Source of the DNA: Pseudomonas gingeri
GTDB taxonomy: Bacteria > Pseudomonadota > Gammaproteobacteria > Pseudomonadales > Pseudomonadaceae
Assembly (NCBI RefSeq): GCF_013385635.1
Contig: NZ_JACAPR010000002.1
Location: 205,643 to 269,642 of the forward strand
Reading direction: 5' to 3'
DNA length: 64,000 nt
Of the stretch, positions 36,655-45,204 are shown piece by piece (the stretch's first letter is position 1; each line of letters starts with the position of its first letter). The notes below the pieces were generated by a model that worked only from the letters and a program-made list of their open reading frames with translations, had not been told where the DNA came from and searched no databases. Made by a program: the position numbers and the translations under genes.

Positions 36655-37352
36655 GCCGAGTAATGATCGTCGGCCTTGCGCCGGAACAACCAGGCGCTGA
36701 TCAGGCCCAGGGCCAGCCAGAATGCCGCGTTGGTCAGTTGCGAAGCGATCTTGAACTGCGCTTCCAGTTCCTCCGGCGCGAGGCTGGAGTGAACTTCCGG
36801 TTGCGGTGCGCCGATCACGTGGGGCACCACGACAATCGCCACGCCCAGTACCTTGAGCGCCCAATGCTTGCCGAAGACCACCAGGGCAATGGCAACCGCG
36901 GTGGACGCCGCGGTGCCGACCCACCAGATCTGCCGCTGCAGCAGGTCCGCCGCGGCGGTGCCGGGCAGCTCCGGCGGCAGGCCGAGGGTCGGCGCCAGGC
37001 AGAAGGTCGCATAACCGGCCAGGCCCCAGAGCAGGCCCTGGGAAGTGCGGTTCGGTGTGCGCAGGGTATAGAGGCCCGCCAGCATCAGGGCGAAGCCGAC
37101 CGCGACCACCAGGTTGCCGCCGGTAGTGGAAAGCACGCGCTGCCAGCCATCTTCCGGCTCCCAGGCTTCTTCATCATGAGTGTGACCGGCCATGGCCGCA
37201 TCGGCGTGTTCGTGTACCTCGGTGGCGGGTGCTTTCTCGTAGGTCTCGGCCTGGAGAATCAGCGGGGCGACCCAGAAGCTCTGCAGCAGGGTCAGCAGCA
37301 ATGCCGCCAGCAGGCCGGTGAAACCCGCTGTTTGGGCTATACGCTTGATCAT
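36651..37352 (-). CDS. cbtA: CbtA family cobalt transporter subunit
   Basis: This 233-residue membrane protein begins MIKRIAQTAGFTGLLAALLLTLLQSFWVAPLI. It has a periplasmic His/Glu-rich loop (HEHADAAMAGHTHDEEAWE), likely metal-capturing, and further membrane segments (NLVVAVGFALMLAGLY, TAVAIALVVFGKHW, NAAFWLALGLISAWLF). CbtA was defined as a predicted cobalt transporter found under B12 riboswitch control together with CbtB. Here it follows cbtB by 29 bases. ATG 37352 was chosen for the membrane start. Confidence 0.94.
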   Translation of the reverse strand: MIKRIAQTAGFTGLLAALLLTLLQSFWVAPLILQAETYEKAPATEVHEHADAAMAGHTHDEEAWEPEDGWQRVLSTTGGNLVVAVGFALMLAGLYTLRTPNRTSQGLLWGLAGYATFCLAPTLGLPPELPGTAAADLLQRQIWWVGTAASTAVAIALVVFGKHWALKVLGVAIVVVPHVIGAPQPEVHSSLAPEELEAQFKIASQLTNAAFWLALGLISAWLFRRKADDHYSA

Positions 37353-37381
37353 GTCGGTATTCTCTATGGTCAGGCCAGGGC

Positions 37382-37567
37382 TCAATGGCACGGAAAGGCG
37401 GAGCTGTGACGGGTATCGTGGGCGGCGTTGTGGACCGCTTCGATATGCGAGAAACCGGCGAAATAGACCAGCAGTGCGCCGAGTACGCTGGCGCCGATGG
37501 CGGCGACGATGCGTTGGCTCCGGGTGGTGGTGGCAGCGCTCGAGTGGCTGGTGGTGGTGATCGACAT
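37382..37567 (-). CDS. cbtB: CbtB cobalt transporter accessory protein
   Basis: This 61-residue single-pass protein has a polar Ser/Thr N-terminus, one membrane helix (IVAAIGASVLGALLVYFAGFSH) and a His-rich C-terminus (HNAAHDTRHSSAFPCH) that can bind metal. CbtB is the small partner of CbtA in riboswitch-controlled cobalt uptake. ATG 37567 has a GAGGGAAGGG purine block upstream. It is the first gene after the cobalamin riboswitch and its terminator. Confidence 0.93.
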   Translation of the reverse strand: MSITTTSHSSAATTTRSQRIVAAIGASVLGALLVYFAGFSHIEAVHNAAHDTRHSSAFPCH

Positions 37568-37606
37568 GGCCCTTCCCTCTGAAATGTCAGCAGGCGGCCA
37601 AGCGCG

Positions 37607-37639
37607 AAAAAACCTCGGCGAGCGGGTGCCCGGAGGTTT
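37607..37639 (-). terminator. Riboswitch-associated terminator before cbtB
   Basis: On the minus strand AAACCTC (37639-37633) pairs with GAGGTTT (37616-37610) and is followed by T residues up to 37607. Placed between the cobalamin aptamer and cbtB, it is the probable expression platform. Confidence 0.7.
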
Positions 37640-37679
37640 CAACAGCGCCTGCCCACCGCAGGTTTGTTATTCGATATTT

Positions 37680-37880
37680 CCGGGCCGGTCTCCGGGCTTG
37701 CGAGGGATCCGGGCAGGGCTCGGACCTTCAAGCGTCGCCTTCCCATGCCGCTAACGGCACAGTGGATCTGACGCTTCTCTCGCTTACCGTTGCGGGGGCA
37801 GCACCGGAGTTGCCAGGCTCGATAAAGATCGGCCGACGCACCGGTTTCCCGTTTCACCCTGTGAAGGGCACCCAGAACAA
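37680..37880 (-). promoter_or_regulatory. Cobalamin riboswitch (adenosylcobalamin aptamer)
   Basis: The minus strand carries the ordered consensus blocks of the cobalamin aptamer: a GGTGCCCTTCACAGGGTGAA start, the B12 box-like GCTGCCCCCGCAACGGTAAG, the GGGAAGGC segment and the closing CAAGCCCGGAGACCGGCC. It lies upstream of cbtB-cbtA-cobE-cobM and should shut the operon when cobalamin is abundant. Confidence 0.93.
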
Positions 37881-38030
37881 GGCGGTTAGGAAAACATGCG
37901 GTTACCCGGCGCGTCAATAAAAGCGGATGCCGGTTACGTATTGCGGTGCCTCGGGCGGGCGGCCGGAGGGACGGGCGAGAGTGCAACTTAAAGTGATTTC
38001 TAGAATATAAAAATAAACAAAATCAATGAG

Positions 38031-38387
38031 TTAAATAATTGATTTGATCTTGTTTCTTAGTTGATCAATAGAAAAAGGCTTGCCGATCAGGTGCATGTCG
38101 GGCGGTATCTCGATGCTTTCGGCGTAACCGCTGGCAAACAGGATCGGCAACCCTGGTCGCACCTTTCGCGCTGCTGTTGCCAGTTCACGGCCATCCATTC
38201 CGGGCAGGCCGACATCTGTCATCAGCAGGTCGATCGACCTGCTGATGTCGTTGATGAACGCCAATGCCAGATCGCTGCTGCTGGCTTCCAGTACGTTGAA
38301 CTCCAGTTCCTCCAGCACATCGACAATCAGCATGCGGACAATGGTGTCGTCTTCGACAACGAGGATGGTGGCGTCTGCTGCGCACAT
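38031..38387 (-). CDS. Stand-alone response regulator receiver
   Basis: This 118-residue single receiver domain has an acidic pair in ILVVEDDT, a phospho-acceptor Asp in LLMTDVGLPGMDG, a switch residue in ILFASGYAES and a conserved Lys in LIGKPFS. No output domain is present, so it acts through protein contacts or as a phosphate shuttle. Start ATG 38387 has GGAAG upstream. It is divergent from the large hybrid kinase gene across ~257 bases and most resembles the C-terminal receiver of the hybrid kinase at 45205-46878 (SDVGLPGMNG, FITGYAE), suggesting shared ancestry and partners. Confidence 0.9.
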   Translation of the reverse strand: MCAADATILVVEDDTIVRMLIVDVLEELEFNVLEASSSDLALAFINDISRSIDLLMTDVGLPGMDGRELATAARKVRPGLPILFASGYAESIEIPPDMHLIGKPFSIDQLRNKIKSII

Positions 38388-38644
38388 AGTGGACTTCCCA
38401 GAAAAATGAAGATGGGCAGGAGGGTGAAAAATGCCCGCCTCTAGCATCAGTAAGCCGCCGATCGGCACAAGTTCCCGTCGTTGTACAAAAAAACGCGGCT
38501 GTACAAAGCATGCAGGATAGCGGTTCTCCTTGATGGAGGGCAGTGCGGGGTCTGAAATTGCCTTCTACGCTGTGAGAAAAATAGATCTTTTGCTCGGAAT
38601 TACGGCAAACTCCTTTATTTTCAACACTTCGTCCGGGGCCCGAA

Positions 38645-41600
38645 ATGAATTCACCGTCTTCGGTTGATGAGCACAGCTTTCGCAAACTCCTGAGTCGCAA
38701 CGTCAGTCTGCCGCTGGGTGTCGGCGTGCTCAGCGCGGTGTTTTTCGTCTCGTTGATCACCTATCTGCTGTCGGTGATCCAGTGGGTCGAACACACCGAC
38801 CGGGTGATCAACAGTACCAACGAGGCGATGAAGCTGTCCGTCGACCTGGAAACCGGCATGCGCGGGTTCCTGATCACCGGCGATGAACATTTCCTCGACC
38901 CCTATGAGGTCGCCAAGCCGAAGATCATTGCCGAGTTGCGCGGGTTGCAGCAGTTGGTGGCGGACAATCCCCAGCAGGTTGACCGGTTCCGGCGCATCGA
39001 GGCGCTGCAAGGGGCCTGGACCGAGTACGCGCAATCGATGATCGACCTGCAGCGCTCCAATGGCGACTATCGCGGTGCGGTCAAGGCCGGACGTGGCAAG
39101 CGCCTGAGCGACGAGATTCGCGCCGAGTATGAGAATGCCGTCGATACCGAGCAGCAATTGCGCCTTGCGCGCAACGAAGATGTCAGCCGCACGACGATCT
39201 GGACCATTGCTCTCTACCTGGTCTTTGTGCTCGGGCTGAGTGCTTTGCTGGCCTATATTGGTCGAAAGGATTTAATAAGTCTTTCAGATAGTTACAGTAA
39301 AAACCTCGCGTCACAACTAAAGAGCGCGGAGCGACTGGAGAAGCAGGCGTGGCTGCGCAGCGGCCAGACCGAGCTGGCCGAGCAGGTCCTCGGCCAGCTC
39401 AGCCTCAACCTGCTGGGGCGCAATATCCTGCAATTCTGCGCCCAGTACCTGGGCAGCTCGGTGGCCGCGCTTTATGTGCGTGAAGACCATGGTGGCCTCA
39501 AGCGGGTCGCCAGCTATGGTTTTTCCCGCGAGCAGGAACAGCAGGAGCAATCGATCTTTACCGACGAAGGCATTGTCGGCCAGGCCGCGACCCAGGGGCA
39601 ACTGATTCGCCTCGACGAAGTGCCGATCGACTACTTCAAGGTCAGCTCCGGTCTCGGCGATGGTTCACCGCGCAGCGTGCTGGTGGTGCCGACCACCAAT
39701 GACGACCGGGTCAACGGCGTGATCGAACTGGGCTTCCTGCGCGGGCTCAACGAGCGCGACATCGAGCTGCTCGACCTGATTGCCGACAATATCGGCACCT
39801 CTATCGAAGCCGCCCGTTATCGCCAGCGCCTGCAGGAGGTCCTGGCCGAGACCCAGCAGTTGAACGAAGAATTGCAGGTCCAGCAGGAAGAGCTCAAGAC
39901 CGCCAACGAAGAGCTGGAGGAACAGTCACGGGTGCTCAAGGAGTCCCAGGTTCATCTGGAGACCCAGCAGACCGAGCTGGAGCAGACCAATGAACAGTTG
40001 GCCGAGCAGGCCCTGGCGTTGGCCGAGCAGCGCGATGCCATGGACCACAAGAACAGCGAGTTGAACCAGGCCCAGTCCCAGTTGGAAGAGCGTGCCGAGG
40101 AACTGCAGCGGTCGAGCAAGTACAAGTCCGAATTCCTCGCCAACATGTCTCATGAGTTGCGCACGCCGCTCAACAGCTCGTTGATCCTGGCCAAGCTGCT
40201 GGCGGAGAACCCCCAGGACAATCTCACCGACGAGCAGGTCAAATTCGCCGAGTCGATCTATTCCGCCGGCAATGACCTGTTGAACCTGATCAACGACATC
40301 CTCGATATTTCCAAAGTCGAAGCCGGCAAACTCGAGGTGCGCCCGGAGAACACCAGTGTGGCGCGGCTGGTGGAGGGGCTGCGCGATCTGTTCCTGCCGT
40401 TGGCGGGTGACAAGCAACTGGAGTTCACCGTGGATATCCAGGACGGTGCGCCGGCGATGCTGTTCACCGACCGCCAGCGCCTGGAACAGGTACTGAAGAA
40501 CCTGCTGTCGAATGCGCTGAAGTTCACCGAGAAAGGCCAGGTCAGCCTGAGTGTCTCTGCCCGGCCGGGCGTGGGGGTGGCCTTTGCGGTACGCGATTCG
40601 GGGATCGGCATTGCCCGCGAGCAGCATGAAAGCATCTTCGAAGCGTTCCGCCAGGCCGATGGCACCACCAATCGCCGTTACGGCGGGACTGGCCTGGGCC
40701 TGTCCATTTCCCGCGACCTGGCCGCCTTGCTCGGCGGTTCGATCAGTGTCGCCAGCGAGCCCGGCCAGGGCAGTGTGTTCACCCTGGCGCTGCCGGAACG
40801 CTATGTCGAAGTCCAGGAAGGAGCCCCGGTTGCTCCAGTCCCGGCGCATGTGCCGTCCGTCATGGTCGCCACCGTGCGCAGCGAACCTGTCGTGGCGATC
40901 GAGACGCCGGTTGCCCGGTTTGCCGACGACCGTGACAAGGCGCCGTTCGGTACGCGTTGCATCCTGGTGATCGAGGACGAACCGAGCTTTGCCCAGATTC
41001 TCTATGACCTGGCCCATGAACTGGGCTACCAGTGTCTGGTCGCCCATGCGGCCGACGAAGGTTTCGGCCTGGCGGCGCAGTTCATCCCGGATGCCATCCT
41101 GCTGGACATGCGCCTGCCCGATCATTCCGGTCTGACGGTGCTGCAACGCCTCAAGGAGCAGGCCGCGACCCGGCATATCCCGGTGCACGTGATTTCCGTC
41201 GAAGACCGCGTCGAAGCGGCCATGCACATGGGCGCCATGGGTTATGCGGTCAAGCCGACCACCCGCGAAGAGCTCAAGGAGATTTTCTCCCGGCTCGAAG
41301 CCAAGCTGACCCAGAAGGTCAAGCGGGTACTGCTGGTCGAGGACGATGATCTGCAACGTGACAGCATCGCGCGGCTGATCGGTGACGAGGATATCGAGAT
41401 CACCGCCGTCGGTTTCGCCCAGGATGCCCTGGATCTGCTGCGCGGGAATGTCTACGACTGCATGATCATCGACCTCAAGCTGCCGGACATGCTCGGCAAC
41501 GAACTGCTCAAGCGCATGTCTACAGAAGACATCCGCGCCTTTCCGCCGGTGATCGTCTATACCGGCCGCAACCTGACCCGCGATGAAGAGGCCGACCTGC

Positions 41601-42136
41601 GCAAATATTCGCGCTCGATCATCATCAAGGGCGCCCGCTCGCCGGAGCGCCTGCTCGACGAAGTGACATTGTTTCTGCACAAAGTCGAATCGCAGTTGTC
41701 CCATGAACGTCAACGCATGCTCAAGACCGCCCGCAGCCGTGACAAGGTCTTCGAGGGCCGCAAGATCCTGCTGGTGGACGACGATGTGCGCAATATCTTC
41801 GCCCTGACCAGCGCCCTGGAACACAAGGGCGCCCTTGTCGAAATCGGCCGTAACGGCCGCGAGGCGATTGAAAAACTCAACGAAGTCGATGACATCGACC
41901 TAGTGCTGATGGATGTGATGATGCCGGAGATGGATGGCTACGAAGCCACCGTGGAGATTCGCAAGGACCCACGCTGGCGCAAGCTGCCGATCATCGCGAT
42001 CACGGCCAAGGCCATGAAGGATGATCAGGAGCGCTGCCTGCAGGCCGGTTCCAACGATTACCTGGCCAAGCCCATCGACCTGGATCGACTGTTCTCGCTG
42101 ATCCGCGTGTGGCTGCCGAAAATGGAAAGGATCTAG
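38645..42136 (+). CDS. Hybrid sensor histidine kinase, CHASE3-GAF-HisKA-HATPase-3xREC
   Basis: This 1163-residue inner-membrane kinase has a first membrane helix at about 22-45. A CHASE3 periplasmic/extracellular sensor follows, with the ETGMRGFLITGDEHFLDPY signature. A second helix is at about 182-203. Next come a GAF domain (about 250-400), a long coiled coil (400-495) and the phospho-acceptor His503 in MSHELRTPLN. The ATP domain has GIGIAREQHE and GGTGLGLSIS. Three receivers follow with acceptor Asp at about 821, 943 and 1090. It starts an operon whose next gene, cheR-like, begins on its last base. Three tandem receivers suggest a branched phosphorelay involving the stand-alone receivers nearby. 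The signal is unknown. Confidence 0.94.
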   Translation: MNSPSSVDEHSFRKLLSRNVSLPLGVGVLSAVFFVSLITYLLSVIQWVEHTDRVINSTNEAMKLSVDLETGMRGFLITGDEHFLDPYEVAKPKIIAELRGLQQLVADNPQQVDRFRRIEALQGAWTEYAQSMIDLQRSNGDYRGAVKAGRGKRLSDEIRAEYENAVDTEQQLRLARNEDVSRTTIWTIALYLVFVLGLSALLAYIGRKDLISLSDSYSKNLASQLKSAERLEKQAWLRSGQTELAEQVLGQLSLNLLGRNILQFCAQYLGSSVAALYVREDHGGLKRVASYGFSREQEQQEQSIFTDEGIVGQAATQGQLIRLDEVPIDYFKVSSGLGDGSPRSVLVVPTTNDDRVNGVIELGFLRGLNERDIELLDLIADNIGTSIEAARYRQRLQEVLAETQQLNEELQVQQEELKTANEELEEQSRVLKESQVHLETQQTELEQTNEQLAEQALALAEQRDAMDHKNSELNQAQSQLEERAEELQRSSKYKSEFLANMSHELRTPLNSSLILAKLLAENPQDNLTDEQVKFAESIYSAGNDLLNLINDILDISKVEAGKLEVRPENTSVARLVEGLRDLFLPLAGDKQLEFTVDIQDGAPAMLFTDRQRLEQVLKNLLSNALKFTEKGQVSLSVSARPGVGVAFAVRDSGIGIAREQHESIFEAFRQADGTTNRRYGGTGLGLSISRDLAALLGGSISVASEPGQGSVFTLALPERYVEVQEGAPVAPVPAHVPSVMVATVRSEPVVAIETPVARFADDRDKAPFGTRCILVIEDEPSFAQILYDLAHELGYQCLVAHAADEGFGLAAQFIPDAILLDMRLPDHSGLTVLQRLKEQAATRHIPVHVISVEDRVEAAMHMGAMGYAVKPTTREELKEIFSRLEAKLTQKVKRVLLVEDDDLQRDSIARLIGDEDIEITAVGFAQDALDLLRGNVYDCMIIDLKLPDMLGNELLKRMSTEDIRAFPPVIVYTGRNLTRDEEADLRKYSRSIIIKGARSPERLLDEVTLFLHKVESQLSHERQRMLKTARSRDKVFEGRKILLVDDDVRNIFALTSALEHKGALVEIGRNGREAIEKLNEVDDIDLVLMDVMMPEMDGYEATVEIRKDPRWRKLPIIAITAKAMKDDQERCLQAGSNDYLAKPIDLDRLFSLIRVWLPKMERI

Positions 42137-42951
42137 TGGAGCAAAATTTCGACATTGAACTGCGTCTGTTGATCGAGGCTATCTACCTCAAGTACAGCTA
42201 TGACTTTCGCGACTACTCCGGTGCCTCCATCAAGCGCCGGGTCAATCACGCCTTGCGCCAGTTCGACTGCGCGACGGTTTCGGCCCTGCAGGAGCGCGTG
42301 CTGCACGATCCGACGGCGTTCATGCAGTTGCTGCAGTTCCTGACCATCCCGGTCAGCGAGATGTTTCGCGATCCCAGCCACTTCCTGGCGATTCGCGAGG
42401 AAGTGGTGCCGTTGCTCAAGACCTACCCGTCGATCAAGATCTGGATCGCCGGTTGCAGTACGGGTGAGGAGGTCTATTCGATGGCCATCCTGCTGCGTGA
42501 GGAGGGCTTGCTGGAGCGCACGATCATCTACGCCACCGACATCAACCCCAGCTCCCTGGAAAAGGCCAAGCAAGGCATTTTCTCCCTGGAAAACGTGCGT
42601 GCCTATACCCAGAATTACCTGCAGGCCGGTGGCCAGCGGGAGTTCTCCGAATACTACACGGCCGCCTACGGCTACGCGATTTTCGACAAGACGCTGCGGG
42701 AGAACGTGACCTTTGCCGACCACAGCCTGGCAACCGATAGCGTATTCTCAGAAACTCAATTAATTTCGTGTCGTAATGTATTGATTTACTTCAATAAAAA
42801 ACTTCAAGATCGTGCCTTTGGGTTGTTCCATGAATCGCTCTGCCATCGTGGTTTCCTGGTGCTTGGCAGCAAGGAAACCCTGGACTTCTCGCCCTTTGGC
42901 AAGCAGTTCGACTCCCTGATCAAGCAAGAGCGGATCTATCGCAAGCTATGA
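42136..42951 (+). CDS. CheR-type SAM-dependent methyltransferase
   Basis: This 271-residue protein starts at GTG 42136, sharing the G of the kinase's TAG stop, with GGAAAGG upstream. It shows the CheR N-terminal helical domain (DYSGASIKRRVNHALRQF), then the SAM site IWIAGCSTGEEVYSMAILLREE and the later NVLIYFNKKLQDRAFGLFHESL. CheR enzymes methylate glutamates on chemoreceptors. Here there is no receptor, CheA or CheW, so the target is probably the hybrid kinase or another signalling coiled coil (inference). It overlaps the CheB-type gene by four bases. Confidence 0.92.
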   Translation: MEQNFDIELRLLIEAIYLKYSYDFRDYSGASIKRRVNHALRQFDCATVSALQERVLHDPTAFMQLLQFLTIPVSEMFRDPSHFLAIREEVVPLLKTYPSIKIWIAGCSTGEEVYSMAILLREEGLLERTIIYATDINPSSLEKAKQGIFSLENVRAYTQNYLQAGGQREFSEYYTAAYGYAIFDKTLRENVTFADHSLATDSVFSETQLISCRNVLIYFNKKLQDRAFGLFHESLCHRGFLVLGSKETLDFSPFGKQFDSLIKQERIYRKL

Positions 42952-43553
42952 GCAGACTGGCCCTTGAGTTCACCCAGCGACAGCGTGTCGACGCCATTGC
43001 GGTCGGCGCTTCGGCCGGCGGTGTCGAGGCCTTGCTGACCGTGTTCAGCGAGCTGCCGGTTGGTTTCGGCCTGCCGATCATTGTCGTGCTGCATATGCCC
43101 GAACAGCGCCGCAGCCAGCTGGCGGAGGTGTTCTCCCGGCGCCTGTCGCTGCCGGTCAAGGAGGCTGACGACAAGGAGCCGGTGAGTCCGGGGACGGTAT
43201 ATTTCGCGGCTCCCGGTTATCATCTGTCGGTGGAGCGCGACCGCAGCTTTTCTTTCAGTCGCGAGGAGCGTGTGCACCATTCACGTCCTTCCATCGATTA
43301 CCTCTTCGAGTCCTGCGCCGATGCCTATGGCGCGCGGCTGATGGCGGTGTTGCTGACCGGCGCCAATCATGACGGCGCCCGTGGGCTGAGCCTGGTCAAG
43401 GCCCTGGGCGGTCTGACCGTGGTGCAGGACCCGCACGAGGCACGGGTGGCGACCATGCCCGAAGCCGCCTTGGCCTTGCACGAACCTGACTATATTCTCC
43501 CTCTGCGCGGCATCGGCCGTCTGCTTGTCGAGCTGGAACGAATCGCATGCTAA
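42948..43553 (+). CDS. CheB-type protein-glutamate methylesterase (no receiver)
   Basis: This 201-residue protein corresponds to the catalytic domain of CheB alone. It shows the nucleophile Ser in AVGASAGGVEAL, the His in IVVLHMPEQRR and the Asp in LTGANHDGARGL. The N-terminal receiver that normally controls CheB is absent; the next gene supplies a receiver-kinase instead. With the CheR-type protein it could set reversible methylation of a kinase or receptor. It overlaps both neighbours (four and seven bases), so the three proteins are made together. Confidence 0.92.
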   Translation: MSRLALEFTQRQRVDAIAVGASAGGVEALLTVFSELPVGFGLPIIVVLHMPEQRRSQLAEVFSRRLSLPVKEADDKEPVSPGTVYFAAPGYHLSVERDRSFSFSREERVHHSRPSIDYLFESCADAYGARLMAVLLTGANHDGARGLSLVKALGGLTVVQDPHEARVATMPEAALALHEPDYILPLRGIGRLLVELERIAC

Positions 43554-44740
43554 GTACTATCCAGGCCAAACTGCTGATCGTCGACGATCTGCCGGAAAAT
43601 CTGCTGGCGCTGGAAGCGCTGATCAAGCGCGAGGACCGCACCGTCTACAAGGCCTTGTCGGCCGATGAGGCGCTATCCCTGCTGTTGCAGCACGAGTTCG
43701 CCATGGCCATTCTCGACGTGCAGATGCCGGGCATGAACGGCTTCGAGCTGGCCGAGCTGATGCGTGGCACCGAGAAGACCCGCAGCATTCCCATCGTCTT
43801 TGTCAGTGCCGCCGGGCGTGAGCTCAACTATGCCTTCAAGGGCTATGAAAGCGGTGCGGTGGATTTTCTCTACAAGCCCCTCGACACCCAGGCGGTGAAG
43901 AGCAAGGTCAACGTCTTCGTCGATCTCTACCGCCAGAGCAAGGCCATGAAGCAGCAGGTCGAGGCCCTGGAGCACAGTCGCCGCGAACAGGAGGCACTGC
44001 TCAAGGAATTGCAGGCAACCCAGGAAGAGCTGCAGCGCGCGATCCGCATGCGCGACGACTTCATGTCGATCGTTTCCCATGAGGTGCGCACGCCGCTCAA
44101 CGGCCTGATCCTTGAAACCCAGTTGCGCAAGATGCACCTGGCCAAGGACAACGCCGCGGCGTTCACCCTGGACAAGATGCACGCGATGGTCGAGCGCGAT
44201 GAACGGCAGATCAAGAGCCTGATCCGGCTGATCGAGGACATGCTCGATGTCTCGCGCATCCGCACCGGCAAGCTGTCGATCCGCCCGAGCCGATTCGATC
44301 TTTCGCAACGGGTGGCCAAGTTGCTGGAGGGCTTCGTCCCCCAGGTGGAGGCCGCCGAGTCGACGCTCAACTTCCAGGCCACGGGGCCGATAGTGGGCTA
44401 CTGGGACGAATTCCGCATCGAGCAGGTGATCTCCAACCTGCTGACCAATGCCGTGCGCTACGGCGCGAAAAGCCCGATCGATGTACGAGTCTACACGCAG
44501 GATGGCGAGGCGCGGGTGGAGGTCCGCGACCATGGCATCGGGATCAGCGAGGACAACCAGAAACGCATCTTCCAGCAGTTCGAACGGGTGTCGGCCAGCC
44601 ATGTGGCTGCGGGACTCGGGTTGGGGTTGTTTATTTCCGAACAGATTGTCAGTGCCCATGGTGGCACTATCACGCTAGAGAGCGCCCTTGGCGAAGGCGC
44701 CACCTTCTGTGTTTGTCTGCCGTTGCAGGAAAACCCGTAG
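43547..44740 (+). CDS. Receiver-histidine kinase hybrid (REC-HisKA-HATPase)
   Basis: This 397-residue soluble protein has an N-terminal receiver (LLIVDDLPENLLALEALI; acceptor Asp in AILDVQMPGMNG; Lys in DFLYKPLDTQ) and a short coiled coil. A kinase core follows, with His in SIVSHEVRTPLNGL, N-box NLLTNAVRYG and G-boxes DHGIGISEDNQKRIF and GLGLGLFISEQI. It lacks membrane segments, so it probably receives phosphate or a methylation-dependent cue from its operon partners. The ATG overlaps the CheB-type gene by seven bases. REC-HK proteins of this type commonly end CheR/CheB hybrid-kinase operons (family knowledge). Confidence 0.93.
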   Translation: MLSTIQAKLLIVDDLPENLLALEALIKREDRTVYKALSADEALSLLLQHEFAMAILDVQMPGMNGFELAELMRGTEKTRSIPIVFVSAAGRELNYAFKGYESGAVDFLYKPLDTQAVKSKVNVFVDLYRQSKAMKQQVEALEHSRREQEALLKELQATQEELQRAIRMRDDFMSIVSHEVRTPLNGLILETQLRKMHLAKDNAAAFTLDKMHAMVERDERQIKSLIRLIEDMLDVSRIRTGKLSIRPSRFDLSQRVAKLLEGFVPQVEAAESTLNFQATGPIVGYWDEFRIEQVISNLLTNAVRYGAKSPIDVRVYTQDGEARVEVRDHGIGISEDNQKRIFQQFERVSASHVAAGLGLGLFISEQIVSAHGGTITLESALGEGATFCVCLPLQENP

Positions 44741-44805
44741 AGCGACGCAACCTCTCGCCGAGTGGACGGTCGTATTGGCAGCAATCTTGAGAATGAAGGC
44801 TTTCC

Positions 44806-45183
44806 ATGAGTGAAGATGCACAAGACGTCGTCCTGATCGTCGAAGACGATGCCTCGATCCTGCTGGTGTTGTCGCACTATCTGGCCGGTGAAGGCTACCG
44901 GGTCCTCCAGGCCGAAAACGGCGAGGAGGCCTTCAAGATCCTCGCGACCAAGCCGAATCTGGACCTGATGGTCACGGATTTTCGCTTGCCCGGCGGGATT
45001 TCCGGGGTCGACATCGCGGAACCGGCAATCAAGCTGCGTCCGGACCTGAAGGTGATATTCATCAGCGGCTATCCGGCCGAGATTCTCGAGACGGACAGCC
45101 CGATCACCCGTACCGCGCCGATCCTGGCCAAGCCTTTCGACCTCGATACGCTGCAGGAACAGATCCAGCGCCTGCTGTCCTGA
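44806..45183 (+). CDS. Stand-alone response regulator receiver
   Basis: This 125-residue receiver has an acidic pair in LIVEDDASIL, an acceptor Asp in LMVTDFRLPGGISG, a switch region VIFISGYPAE and Lys in ILAKPFD. There is no output domain. It lies 65 bases after the REC-kinase gene in the same direction, so it probably belongs to the same operon, and is convergent with the KaiC-linked kinase gene 21 bases away. It is likely a terminal acceptor or diffusible signal of the kinase network. Confidence 0.9.
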   Translation: MSEDAQDVVLIVEDDASILLVLSHYLAGEGYRVLQAENGEEAFKILATKPNLDLMVTDFRLPGGISGVDIAEPAIKLRPDLKVIFISGYPAEILETDSPITRTAPILAKPFDLDTLQEQIQRLLS

Positions 45184-45204
45184 GGCCCGCGTGCGCAGGC
45201 CCCG

